From: DASXMX01 sp036794395
GTDB taxonomy: Bacteria > Planctomycetota > Phycisphaerae > Tepidisphaerales > Tepidisphaeraceae
Length of the DNA: 16,495 nt
NCBI GenBank assembly: GCA_036794395.1
Contig: DAIRGS010000162.1
Span: 1-16,495 of the forward strand
Direction: 5' to 3'
Within the stretch, counting starts at the first letter, position 1; each line of letters starts with the position of its first letter. Positions 1 through 6,986 of the stretch are shown in pieces. Below the pieces are notes generated by a model. The model was not told the origin of the DNA and did no database searches. It saw nothing but the letters and a program-made list of their open reading frames with translations. Position numbers and translations under genes: made by a program.

Positions 1-694
1 ATGTAAGTCCGACCCATACAACGAACATCCCGACGCCGGCCCTGATGCTCAGGGCTGCGGACATCACGTTCATCTGTGGAATCGTCCGGCCGATCAGCCC
101 CAGGACCAGGTCCACCACAATCATCGTGACCAGCACCGGCGCAGCGATCTTAAATGCCAGGATTGTCGCGCCGCGGAATAGATCCAGCATCAGCGTCAGT
201 ACATCCTGGTTGATGCCCACCGAGAACAGCGGAAGTGCGTCGAAACTGGCACGGACACCGCGAACCATTGCACGGTGTCCACCGATCAGAAGAAACACCA
301 CCAGGGTGAACATGAAATACAGATCGCCCAGCGCCGAACTCTGACCGCCAAACTGAGGATCGAAAACTTCGCCCAGGTTGAAACCCATCTGCTGGCCGAT
401 GATTTCTCCGGCCCATTGCACCGCGACAAACACAAAGCTGAGGACCATGCCCATCGCCAGACCGAACGCCATTTCGCCGCCGATGCCCAGCGCCATTCCC
501 CACATCGTGTCGGGCATGGTTTTGGGAAGGTGAACGCCAGGCGTTACGCCGGCCGCCAGAACAAGAATCAACATCACGCGAATGCGCCGCGGAATACGGG
601 CACTGCCGAACAGCGGTGCGTACAGCGTCAACCCCGCCAGGCGGAACACCACCAGTACAAAGGCGGGAATGAAGTTGACGGCTGAATCGAGCAT
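1..694 (-). CDS. fliR: Flagellar biosynthetic protein FliR (3' end cut by window edge)
   Basis: FliR is a polytopic inner-membrane subunit of the flagellar type III export gate and works with FliP and FliQ. The frame starts at an ATG at 694-692 and stays open to base 2, giving 231 codons. The family is usually about 255-265 residues, so only the last 25-30 residues should be missing. The N-terminus (MLDSAVNFIPAFVLVVFRLA) and the following APLFGSARIPRRIR stretch are typical of FliR. Later segments alternate between hydrophobic helices and short loops and include EIIGQQMGFNLGEVFDPQ and the GRTIPQMNV region. It is the last gene visible in the leftward flagellar series, 84 bp after fliQ. No Shine-Dalgarno sequence precedes the ATG, because a TGAGTGC heptamer array occupies that place. 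Family identity is firm; the start is less certain. Confidence 0.93.
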   Translation of the reverse strand, partial: MLDSAVNFIPAFVLVVFRLAGLTLYAPLFGSARIPRRIRVMLILVLAAGVTPGVHLPKTMPDTMWGMALGIGGEMAFGLAMGMVLSFVFVAVQWAGEIIGQQMGFNLGEVFDPQFGGQSSALGDLYFMFTLVVFLLIGGHRAMVRGVRASFDALPLFSVGINQDVLTLMLDLFRGATILAFKIAAPVLVTMIVVDLVLGLIGRTIPQMNVMSAALSIRAGVGMFVVWVGLT

Positions 695-733
695 GAGTGC
701 TGAGTGCTGAGTGCTGAGTGCTGAGTGCTGAGT
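694..733. repeat. Heptanucleotide tandem array (TGAGTGC x5.7) abutting the fliR start
   Basis: Five perfect copies of TGAGTGC plus a partial TGAGT run from 694 to 733. The first T of the array is the A of the fliR ATG read on the minus strand. The repeat therefore takes the whole ribosome-binding region of fliR, with no purine-rich motif visible. At the far end of the array, TGAGTA (729-734) pairs with TACTCA (741-746) around a 6-base loop. Alternatively GTGCTGAG (725-732) pairs with CTCAGCAC (750-757). The fliQ-fliR spacer is thus both repetitive and hairpin-prone. Confidence 0.9.
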
Positions 734-778
734 AGGTCTTTACTCAACTCTCAGCACACGGCACTCCGCACTTCTCTT

Positions 779-1048
779 TCACTGGTACATTCCATTTCCA
801 AACATCTGCGACGCGTATTCCATCAGGTAATGGCCCATCCACGGAAACAACAAGATGACCGCGGCAACCATGGCGACAATTTTGGGGACGAAGGTGAGGG
901 TCTGTTCCTGGATCTGCGTGACGGCCTGGAACAGCGAGACGACAACGCCGACGATCAATCCGATGGCGAGCATCGGCGTTGAAACAATCAGCGCCAGAAC
1001 AAGCGTATTGCGAATTAGATCAGTGGCTTGGTCGAAACTGAGATGCAT
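779..1048 (-). CDS. fliQ: Flagellar biosynthetic protein FliQ
   Basis: A small two-helix inner-membrane subunit of the flagellar export gate that assembles with FliP and FliR. The product is 89 residues, the usual size. The N-terminal part (LSFDQATDLIRNTLVLALIV) leads into the first membrane helix with the GLIVGVVVSLFQAVTQIQEQTL motif typical of FliQ. A second helix follows (about residues 58-75), and PKIVAM lies between them. I chose the ATG at 1048 because GGAAGG sits 9 bases upstream. The frame also has an in-frame GTG at 1057, which would add three residues and lies closer to the purine-rich motif. A 143-bp spacer separates it from fliP, in which I see no gene or clear signal. Confidence 0.95.
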   Translation of the reverse strand: MHLSFDQATDLIRNTLVLALIVSTPMLAIGLIVGVVVSLFQAVTQIQEQTLTFVPKIVAMVAAVILLFPWMGHYLMEYASQMFGNGMYQ

Positions 1049-1191
1049 CGGACACACCCTTCCATGAGTGCGCCACCCCGTAGCGGCCTGCCCGCGGCCC
1101 GGAGTGACTTGTCTGACGAATTAAGCCCTGCGTTTGCAAAGCTCACGTCACGCCGACCCTTCCCTGGACCGGTGCGCGCCGTTGCCCATCG

Positions 1192-2034
1192 TCAGCGAAT
1201 GAAGCTACCCATTAAACTTGCAGTTATCAAGTGCCATCCATTGACAAGCACGAATAGTAGAAGTTTGAACGGCATCGAGATGAGCACCGGGGGAAGCATC
1301 ATCATCCCCATGCTGATCAAAACCGTCGAGATCACCATGTCGATGATCAAGAACGGCAGATAGATTTTGAACCCGAGCAAAAATGCGGTCTTCAGCTCGC
1401 TGAGCATAAACGCGGGGATCAAAGTCATGGTCGTCACATCGTCCCATTTGGTGGCGCGGGGCAGGCCGGCCGCGTCGCTGAACAGGTCGACATCTTCGTC
1501 ATTGCTGCTGGCGATGATCTGCTTGATCATGAACTCGCGCACCGGCACCTGTGCCTTCACCAAGGCGGCCTTCTGCTCAATCTCACCGTTCATGTAAGGC
1601 CGCAGCGCGTCGTCATTCACCCGCTGCCAGGTGGGCCCCATCACCAGGAACGTCATGAACATCGCCAGGCCAATCATCACCTGATTGGGCGGGAGCTGCT
1701 GGGTTCCCAGCGCCTGGCGAAGCAGTGCAAGCACGATGATGATGCGCGTGAAGCTGGTCATCATCAGCAGGATGGCCGGGGCGAGGGACAGAACGGTCAG
1801 CAGGATGACGATCTGCATCGCCGCCGAGAAATTCTCGCGGGTGCTGACGTCGGGGATCTTTGGGAAAGGCGAGGTGGCCGGCGCGTTGCCGGTCCCGGTG
1901 AGAGTAGGCCCTTGCGTTAACCCAGGCGCTGAAGATTTTTCATCAGCCCCGCGAGCCGTCGAAGCCGATAACAGAATCAGGATCGGCAATATTGCCAACA
2001 CCCCAACTCGACCGCGAAGAGAATCCATTCTCAT
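1192..2034 (-). CDS. fliP: Flagellar biosynthetic protein FliP
   Basis: Core pore subunit of the flagellar export gate. The N-terminus is a signal peptide (hydrophobic VGVLAILPILILLSAST, then probable cleavage after ARG), followed by a low-complexity linker and the FliP domain starting near PLSLAPA-like helix residues (LTVLSLAPAILLMMTSFTRI). Further family hallmarks are LRQALGTQQLPPNQVMIGLAMFMTFLVMGP (positions about 1620-1730 of the DNA) and the C-terminal MGMMMLPPVLISMPFKLLLF block. I chose the ATG at 2034 because GGGGA lies 6 bases upstream and the product then begins with a classical signal peptide. The open frame extends to a TTG at 2070, which would add 12 hydrophilic residues; an ATG at 2040 directly abuts the Shine-Dalgarno and is less likely. 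Length is about 280 residues, normal for signal-peptide-bearing FliP. Confidence 0.95.
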   Translation of the reverse strand: MRMDSLRGRVGVLAILPILILLSASTARGADEKSSAPGLTQGPTLTGTGNAPATSPFPKIPDVSTRENFSAAMQIVILLTVLSLAPAILLMMTSFTRIIIVLALLRQALGTQQLPPNQVMIGLAMFMTFLVMGPTWQRVNDDALRPYMNGEIEQKAALVKAQVPVREFMIKQIIASSNDEDVDLFSDAAGLPRATKWDDVTTMTLIPAFMLSELKTAFLLGFKIYLPFLIIDMVISTVLISMGMMMLPPVLISMPFKLLLFVLVNGWHLITASLMGSFIR

Positions 2035-2125
2035 CTGCATTCCCCGATCACGCGCCGACATCCAAGCCAACGCATCCGTGTAATACGCCCAGGCTGCGCA
2101 AAAGTTCGAATCAGGGCCCGCGGCC

Positions 2126-2875
2126 CTATCTGTTAAACTGCTCAGAAAGCATTCGAACGCGCTCGCGCAGCCCGTCTAACTCACCTTTAGCCGACAAAAC
2201 CGCCGGCTCCTCCGGTTCGTCGCGCAGTTCCACCATCGCGCCTACCTCTTCGCGCTCATCGTCACCACCGCTGTAGCGACGACTGAAACGCCCGAACAAC
2301 GAGGTAAATGCCGCGGCAGCCGCGGTCTTTTCCTCTCGAAGCTGGCCCACCAGCCCGGCCACTTCATCCGGGTCGGAAATCTCGCACAGTGTATTCATTT
2401 GGGTGCCGCTGTCACCGACGACAATCAGCCGCCGGCCAACGCGCAGAAGCATGACCTGCTGCTTGGGCGCTAAAGCGGATCGGGAAAGCACTTCAACCAC
2501 GCGCGTTTGCCCGCGCGAAGCGGCCGACGGGAAAAACGCCTTGCCAAGCCAGCGCAGGATGAAGATCAGCACAATGACCGCGGCCAATGCCGCTCCAACT
2601 CGCGTCAGATCCATAGACGGGGCACGCGTGGCTACTGCCGCATCAGTTGCCGGCGTTTTTGGCCCAGCCGTGCCCGAACGCAACGGCTGATCGCCCAATG
2701 CCGTGCGAGGAACCGCCGGATCGAGCGAAGCCGGCCCGCCCGCCACAACCGTGACAGGATTCGGCTGAACCGCGTTCGCCGGCGCAGCATCCCCCGCCGA
2801 CCACGCGGGCATCGCCCACGTGACCAAAACCCACGTAAGCGCCACCCATGCAACGACGATGCGCTGGCGGTTCAA
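2126..2875 (-). CDS. fliO: Flagellar biosynthesis protein FliO
   Basis: FliO assists assembly of the FliP-FliQ-FliR export gate. The protein has a signal peptide (residues 1-26, ending in PAWSA) and a long Pro/Ala-rich periplasmic linker. A membrane helix follows at about 91-111 (VGAALAAVIVLIFILRWLGK). The cytoplasmic FliO domain (about 122-182) shows the pattern VVEVLSRSALAPKQQVMLLRVGRRLIVVG. A charged tail follows, with a helix near the C-terminus. It starts at TTG, whose bases overlap the fliN TGA. The strong GAGGAGGGG just upstream, inside the fliN end, supports this start and suggests translational coupling. Sequence conservation in FliO is low, but the topology and the place between fliN and fliP make the call secure. 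A hairpin AGGGCC-CGC-GGCCCT (2113-2127) covers the stop codon. Confidence 0.92.
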   Translation of the reverse strand: MNRQRIVVAWVALTWVLVTWAMPAWSAGDAAPANAVQPNPVTVVAGGPASLDPAVPRTALGDQPLRSGTAGPKTPATDAAVATRAPSMDLTRVGAALAAVIVLIFILRWLGKAFFPSAASRGQTRVVEVLSRSALAPKQQVMLLRVGRRLIVVGDSGTQMNTLCEISDPDEVAGLVGQLREEKTAAAAAFTSLFGRFSRRYSGGDDEREEVGAMVELRDEPEEPAVLSAKGELDGLRERVRMLSEQFNR

Positions 2876-3420
2876 AGCCCCTCCTCTTTCACGCCGGCCA
2901 CGATCTCATTGACGCGCACGCAAAAATTATCGTTGAGGACCAGCACTTCGCCGCGCGCCACCAGCCGTTCGTTGACGAAAACATCGACCGGGTCACCCGC
3001 CAATTTGTCGAGCTCTACAACCGAGCCTTCGCTCAATTTAAGCACATCTTCGACAAGCATCCGGGCCCGGCCCAGTTCGATCTTTACATTCAGCTCGACA
3101 TCCCGAAGCAGATCGATACTGGAAACCTGGGCGTCCTGGATCACCTGCTGGAAACTAGGGAGCTTAAATTCGTTGGCTTCGGCGGCCGGTCCCCCCCCGA
3201 CGGCCGAGGGATCTTCGAAGCTGGCCTGCCTAAGCAGCTCCTCGATCGAAACCTGGTCGATCGAATCGACCGAATCCCCCAGGGGATTGGCTTCAGCAGC
3301 GGGTACGGATTCAGATGGAGTCGGCGAAGGAGGCGTTGGAATTGGAGCTGACGATTCCGCCGAAGGATTCGTCGATTGTGCGGCGCTGGTATCCGGCGTC
3401 GGCGGAGATTCTTCGGCCAT
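2872..3420 (-). CDS. fliN: Flagellar motor switch protein FliN
   Basis: FliN forms the lower C-ring of the flagellar switch and helps dock export cargo. The C-terminal SpoA/FliN domain (about residues 103-178) is very clear: DVELNVKIELGRARMLVEDV, then KLSEGSVVELDKLAGDPVDV and ARGEVLVLNDNFCVRVNEIV. The first about 85 residues are Pro/Ser/Ala-rich and probably disordered, so at 182 residues the protein is longer than the compact FliN of enterobacteria (about 137). The start ATG has GGTGA 4 bases upstream. The gene overlaps fliO by 4 bp. No FliM gene lies next to it although FliM is its normal C-ring partner. Because the family signature is strict, FliN is far more likely than FliM or FliY. Confidence 0.97.
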   Translation of the reverse strand: MAEESPPTPDTSAAQSTNPSAESSAPIPTPPSPTPSESVPAAEANPLGDSVDSIDQVSIEELLRQASFEDPSAVGGGPAAEANEFKLPSFQQVIQDAQVSSIDLLRDVELNVKIELGRARMLVEDVLKLSEGSVVELDKLAGDPVDVFVNERLVARGEVLVLNDNFCVRVNEIVAGVKEEGL

Positions 3421-3494
3421 TGGCTCACCGTCCCTGGTGAATGTCTCGCGGGCTTCCTGCCCACGTTATACGACACGTTGCCCGGCCGACCAAA

Positions 3495-4100
3495 TCAGTA
3501 GTCGGTCCGGAACGGAATGCAGCGGGGCACGAGGACTTCCTCGATAACGCCTTCGCCGACAATCCGGTCGAGCTGGTATTTTACCTGTCTGCGCAGAGTT
3601 TCAAGCCCCGGCTCAGATCCGCCGCCTAATTTATCCGGGTCGCTCTCGCGAACGATCGTGCTCAGGCGATCTTCAATCAGGGCTTTGTTATCCTTCAACG
3701 CATCTTTTACGCGTGCCTCATCGTCGGCTTTAACAACCGCGTAGATGCTGACATCGTACAGATACGTGCGGCCATTGGTATGGTTCGGTGCTTTGGCGTC
3801 GAGCACGGGGAGCTCGATGGTCTTCTTATCACCGGCTTTTTTGCCCGTCCCCTTGCCTTCGCCGCCCTTTGCGTCGGCCACCAGCTCGGCAGCACTCGCT
3901 TGTTTTGGATGGCCCCCGAACACCCAGTAGCCACCCATAAGGACGATCGCTTCAACCACCATCACGATGGCCAGCAGTACCGGTGTCTTGCCAAGCAGCC
4001 CACCTTTGGCTTCTTTTTCCCCATGCCCCGCCGCCGGTGAACCGCCCGCATGCGCTGACGCCGGCGCTTCGGCCTTTTTTCCCGCTTTTTCTGCCATCAT
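3495..4100 (-). CDS. fliL: Flagellar basal body-associated protein FliL
   Basis: FliL is a single-pass inner-membrane protein that rings the stator and supports torque. The first about 38 residues are rich in Lys, Ala, Gly and Glu and should be cytoplasmic. A membrane helix follows at about 40-62 (TPVLLAIVMVVEAIVLMGGY), then a low-complexity Gly/Lys linker. The periplasmic domain (about 92-200) contains YLYDVSIYAVVKADDEARVK, DNKALIEDRLSTIV and the family-like RQVKYQLDRIVGEGVIEEVL. Length (201) is somewhat above the usual 150-180 because of the linkers. Two adjacent ATGs (4100 and 4097) follow AAGGA; either could serve. The call rests on topology, the periplasmic pattern and the position just before fliN. 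Confidence 0.88.
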   Translation of the reverse strand: MMAEKAGKKAEAPASAHAGGSPAAGHGEKEAKGGLLGKTPVLLAIVMVVEAIVLMGGYWVFGGHPKQASAAELVADAKGGEGKGTGKKAGDKKTIELPVLDAKAPNHTNGRTYLYDVSIYAVVKADDEARVKDALKDNKALIEDRLSTIVRESDPDKLGGGSEPGLETLRRQVKYQLDRIVGEGVIEEVLVPRCIPFRTDY

Positions 4101-4122
4101 GTCTTCCTTGCCGAAACGTCCG

Positions 4123-4149
4123 GTAACGCCGGCGCGGAGCGCCGGCTAC
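4123..4149. repeat. REP-like hairpin with GGA triloop upstream of fliL
   Basis: An 8-bp perfect stem GCCGGCGC (4128-4135) / GCGCCGGC (4139-4146) closes a GGA loop. GTA (4123-4125) and TAC (4147-4149) can extend it across a two-base bulge. Read on the minus strand it begins GTAG followed by the stem, which resembles the GTAG-headed REP palindromes mobilised by RAYT transposases. That link is an inference, and no such transposase is in the window. It lies 22 bp upstream of fliL. Confidence 0.55.
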
Positions 4150-4217
4150 TGGTTCTATCGGCAAGGCGGCGGTGGTTGTGTTCGATTATGTGCCGGGAAA
4201 TGGCGCTAAAAAATTGA

Positions 4218-4463
4218 GCGCGATTCCGCGTCTTTTCGTGACATGGGGCTTCCAGCCCATGATCGAGGGAGATGACCTCCAGCGACGGGTTTGATTTGGG
4301 AAAACCAAGGTTCGACAGTTGGACAACCTTCTGAATTTACCGCCAGAGAATACCCTTTTCTGGCGAGTTGGTTTTCCCACATCTAACCGGCGCCACCCCC
4401 GAGGCTTCCTTAACCACGGCCTGGAAGGCCGTGCCACTTAAAAGCAATGACGCGGAATCGCGC
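4218..4463. mobile_element. Nested inverted-repeat element, MITE-like or structured RNA, between flbD and fliL
   Basis: Non-coding DNA of 246 bp bounded by a perfect 15-bp inverted repeat: GCGCGATTCCGCGTC (4218-4232) and GACGCGGAATCGCGC (4449-4463). Inside, moving inward, are two triloop hairpins. One is CATGGGGCT-TCC-AGCCCATG (4242-4261, one bulged G) and the other CACGGCCT-GGA-AGGCCGTG (4415-4433). Next comes a second long inverted repeat, GATTTGGGAAAACCAA (4293-4308) with TTGGTTTTCCCACATC (4368-4383), 15 of 16 paired. This encloses AAGGTT/AACCTT (4307-4312, 4325-4330) and CGCCAGA/TCTGGCG (4341-4347, 4359-4365). The pairings are fully nested apart from a two-base overlap of the AAGGTT arm. 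No transposase, no convincing coding frame and no obvious target-site duplication is present. It could be a miniature inverted-repeat element carrying REP-like hairpins, or a structured element in the operon transcript. Confidence 0.7.
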
Positions 4464-4471
4464 ACGGTCGT

Positions 4472-4666
4472 TTAGTCCGTCACCGATCGGCGAATCGTCC
4501 GCGCGTATTCGATGGCCCGACGCATGACTTCCTGCAATGTCTCGCGAACCATCAGCTTCTCGCCGGTATCGCAGCACACGATTGTGTCGGGTGTGGACTC
4601 GATATACCGGATTTTATCGGCGTTCACTACAAACTGATGCCCATTGAGCCGTGTGAGTGCAATCAT
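4472..4666 (-). CDS. flbD: Small flagellar protein FlbD (SwrD family)
   Basis: A 64-residue protein of the FlbD family, called SwrD in Bacillus, where it is linked to swarming and stator power. The family signature is complete: MIALTRLNGHQFVVNADKIR, then YIESTPDTIVCCDTGEKLMV with the following RE, matching the usual pattern 'I-x-LTRLNG...N-x-D-x-I..IE..PDT-x-I...-G-x-K-x-x-V-x-E'. AAGGA lies 7 bases before the ATG. It sits 53 bp downstream of flgE, the standard place for this gene in planctomycete, spirochaete and firmicute clusters. This is a different protein from the Caulobacter sigma-54 activator that is also called FlbD. Confidence 0.95.
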   Translation of the reverse strand: MIALTRLNGHQFVVNADKIRYIESTPDTIVCCDTGEKLMVRETLQEVMRRAIEYARTIRRSVTD

Positions 4667-4719
4667 CTAATCATCCTTGATTCTTAAACGTTTCGCGTTT
4701 CCAACGCGGCCAAACCTAC

Positions 4720-6441
4720 TTACGCTTGGACTGTGTTGAGCAACTGCTGCATCAATTGCTGGGCCGTGGTAATCACTTTGCTGTTGGCCGAGAAGCCAGT
4801 CGAAGCCACAATCATGTTTGTGAATTCAGTGGACAAGTCCACGTTGCTTTGCTCAAGCGATGAACCACGAATTTGCCCGGCGCCAAATTGGCCCGGCGAG
4901 CTGATCTGGGCGTTTCCGCTACCGGCCGAGGCCTCATACATGTTGCCGCCGTGATCGAGCAGACCCTGGGTGTTGGTGAAGGTAGCAATCGCCACCTGCC
5001 CAAGCGACCGCGATTGACCATTGCTGAAAGCGCCGGTCACTGTCCCATCGGTCCCCACGGAGAACGAATCCAACGTTCCGGCCGGAAACCCGTCCTGAGT
5101 CGACATCACCATCGTGGACTGTTGCCCACTCAATTCTGTCAAGTTCGAGAAATCCAGCTTAACCGCCAGCGGTGTCGCCGCGCCCGTTCCGGAGCGATCA
5201 AGCGTGATCGTCGACCCGGTGCTCGCCTTCAACTTTCCGTTGTTGTCAAAGGTCAGCGTGCCGCTCCCCAGACCCGGACCATTGACCATGTTGTCGGGGC
5301 TATCGGCGTAAAATCGCCAGACGTTGCCGGTAGTGGATTTGGTTTCCAGCACCGCCGTTACGTCAACGGACACGGGCGTTCCAAGCGTGTCATACGCTTG
5401 AAAGCTGGTATGAACGCTTTCGCCATTTGCGTTGCTCGTGAAGCCGGCGGCATCGGTTCCATCGCTGAATGTCAACGGCCCCGTGCCCGTCGAACTGGTC
5501 AGATCAGACCCGGCGATTTGAAGCGCGTTCTGCGAACCCGTATTGCCGGTAAGTACAAGACGAGCGCTGTTGGCCACTGTGCCCGCCTCCAGCGTGCCGC
5601 CCGGCGGCACGGTGGTCGCCGGGGGCGTAACCGAGGTGTCGATGCCCATGCCCTGCTGAAAAAACGTCATGGCATCCTGCACCGTACTAGCGGAAGTAAC
5701 AGTGTAGGTGGACGGAGCGAGCGAGCGGCTGCCCTTGGTTCCGGCAAGCTTAAGCGTTTGGCCAACTGAGAACAGCGGTACTGCCGGAGCGGTAGCCGAG
5801 GCCATGTCAGTCAACAGGCTTGTCGTCGTTGGCGCCGCGGTTGGCGTTCCGATGCTCACCATATCCTGCCCCACCAGGATGCTTGCGCCGGTTGCAACCG
5901 ATCCCGAGCTATTCAAGTTGCCCTGCATCGACGCATTCTGCGTTGCCTTGGCCACTTGATTGGCACCGATTGGAACCACCATATCCTGAAGCGCACCGGT
6001 TTGAACCTTACCGTTGGCGTCCACGCCATACCCCTGAACAAATTGTCCGGTCCCCGTCACGAGCTCGTGATTTGCATTTAACGTGAACGTCCCTGTTCGC
6101 GTATAGAGCTGTGAATCCCCTTTCACAACAAAAAACCCCTGGCCATCGATCGCCATATCGGTGGCCTGACCGGTGGATTGAATCGCACCGGGACTGAAAT
6201 TCTTATCGATGGAGGCCAGCACAGTTCCCAAGCCCTGCTGGCTGGGGTTACTTCCGCCGAAATTGGTGTCGGGCGCCGAACCTTCCGACTGAGTGATATA
6301 GAACTGCGGCTTGAACTCCGTCCGGCTCGCCTTGAATCCGCTCGTATTGGAGTTGGCAATATTGTTTCCGATGACGTTCAACCAGGTCTGGTTGACCGAC
6401 AACCCGGACACTCCGGTATACATCGCGCCTGTGAGTGCCAT
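4720..6441 (-). CDS. flgE: Flagellar hook protein FlgE
   Basis: FlgE polymerises into the flagellar hook, the universal joint outside the cell. The N-terminal rod/hook motif (about residues 4-40) is classic: YTGVSGLSVNQTWLNVIGNN, then IANSNTSGFKASRTEF. The sequences FSPGAIQSTGQATDMAIDGQ and GFFVV follow at about 82-105, and a FlaE-type domain lies in the second half. The conserved C-terminal helix region (about 530-570) includes SSLEQSNVDLSTEFTNMIVA and FSANSKVITTAQQLMQQLLN. At 573 residues it is well above the enterobacterial 402. The extra length is Ser/Thr/Gly/Ala-rich outer-surface domain sequence in the middle (about 165-340), the variable part of hook proteins. AGAGGA lies 8 bases before the ATG. 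It follows flgD, its cap protein, by 97 bp, in which I see no clear promoter. Confidence 0.97.
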   Translation of the reverse strand: MALTGAMYTGVSGLSVNQTWLNVIGNNIANSNTSGFKASRTEFKPQFYITQSEGSAPDTNFGGSNPSQQGLGTVLASIDKNFSPGAIQSTGQATDMAIDGQGFFVVKGDSQLYTRTGTFTLNANHELVTGTGQFVQGYGVDANGKVQTGALQDMVVPIGANQVAKATQNASMQGNLNSSGSVATGASILVGQDMVSIGTPTAAPTTTSLLTDMASATAPAVPLFSVGQTLKLAGTKGSRSLAPSTYTVTSASTVQDAMTFFQQGMGIDTSVTPPATTVPPGGTLEAGTVANSARLVLTGNTGSQNALQIAGSDLTSSTGTGPLTFSDGTDAAGFTSNANGESVHTSFQAYDTLGTPVSVDVTAVLETKSTTGNVWRFYADSPDNMVNGPGLGSGTLTFDNNGKLKASTGSTITLDRSGTGAATPLAVKLDFSNLTELSGQQSTMVMSTQDGFPAGTLDSFSVGTDGTVTGAFSNGQSRSLGQVAIATFTNTQGLLDHGGNMYEASAGSGNAQISSPGQFGAGQIRGSSLEQSNVDLSTEFTNMIVASTGFSANSKVITTAQQLMQQLLNTVQA

Positions 6442-6538
6442 GTTTCAGTTCCTCTTGTGCGTGAACAGCAGTGCTTGCGGGCAGTGAATCAAAGGGCGAC
6501 GGGGCAAAACATCGCGTCACCCGCTTTGAATGGTCGTA

Positions 6539-6976
6539 TCAAGCTCCGGAGGTGGCCGGTGCCGGCGAAATGCTGCTGACATTGGTCAGGGCGAGTGTCG
6601 AACCGTCCTGAAGCTGAAGATTAACGCCGGTGCTGGTGACCTGAACCGATGCGACAACGCCATCGACTGTGTTGTTGTTCACATCAATTCCGTTGACCTG
6701 CTTGCCCATCAGGCTCGATGCAGCGCCGATCTGGGTCTGAGTGGCCAGGCCGGTGAGTGTCGTTTGCAACTGCGATGTTGTTTGAAGCTGGCCGATCTGG
6801 CTCATCTGCGACATGAGCTGATCGCTGGTTGTCGGATTGAGTGGATCCTGATGCTCGAGCTGCGTCATCATCATGTTGATGAAGTCATTGGTACTGAGCT
6901 TCGAGCTTGCATTGGTCGTGGTTGACTGCCCGGTCGTGGCAACGGGCGCGTAAGATCCGGTTGAACTAGTGGTCAT
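6539..6976 (-). CDS. flgD: Hook assembly (capping) protein FlgD, short form
   Basis: FlgD forms the transient cap under which FlgE subunits assemble. After a Ser/Thr-rich leader, the family motif is clear at about residues 27-52: LSTNDFINMMMTQLEHQDPL, then NPTTSDQ, followed by QLMSQMSQIGQLQTTSQLQT. The C-terminal part (about 86-135) contains SSLMGKQV and a short beta-rich stretch. At 145 residues it lacks the C-terminal FLN/Tudor-like domains of the about 230-residue enterobacterial protein, as seen in several other bacteria. No strong Shine-Dalgarno precedes the ATG. It is the first flagellar gene of the series, 119 bp after the threonine ammonia-lyase gene; fliK, often directly upstream, is not here. 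Confidence 0.93.
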   Translation of the reverse strand: MTTSSTGSYAPVATTGQSTTTNASSKLSTNDFINMMMTQLEHQDPLNPTTSDQLMSQMSQIGQLQTTSQLQTTLTGLATQTQIGAASSLMGKQVNGIDVNNNTVDGVVASVQVTSTGVNLQLQDGSTLALTNVSSISPAPATSGA

Positions 6977-6986
6977 GCTTTGGATG

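Larger units (their letters stand above)
4101..4471. other. Gene-free spacer of about 370 bp between flbD and fliL
   Basis: This stretch has no credible gene. An open frame of about 83 codons on the minus strand (4186-4437) runs through the inverted repeats, lacks family resemblance and is taken as chance. The spacer holds the REP-like hairpin near fliL and the nested inverted-repeat element that ends 8 bp from the flbD stop. Related clusters often carry motA, motB and fliM around here; no remnant of them is visible. The bases 4150-4217 show nothing recognisable. Confidence 0.8.

Noticed and set aside
694..733. Possible CRISPR-type repeat
   Set aside because: The 7-base units are contiguous with no spacers, so it is a simple tandem repeat.
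2507..3547. 346-codon open frame on the plus strand
   Set aside because: It lies fully antisense to fliO and fliN, whose family signatures are unmistakable; composition is Arg/Ser-rich, as expected of an antisense frame in GC-rich DNA.
4186..4437. 83-codon minus-strand open frame in the flbD-fliL spacer
   Set aside because: It runs through the palindromic stems, has no family match and no convincing ribosome site.
4873..5769. 298-codon open frame on the plus strand
   Set aside because: Antisense to flgE, Arg-rich, without family resemblance.
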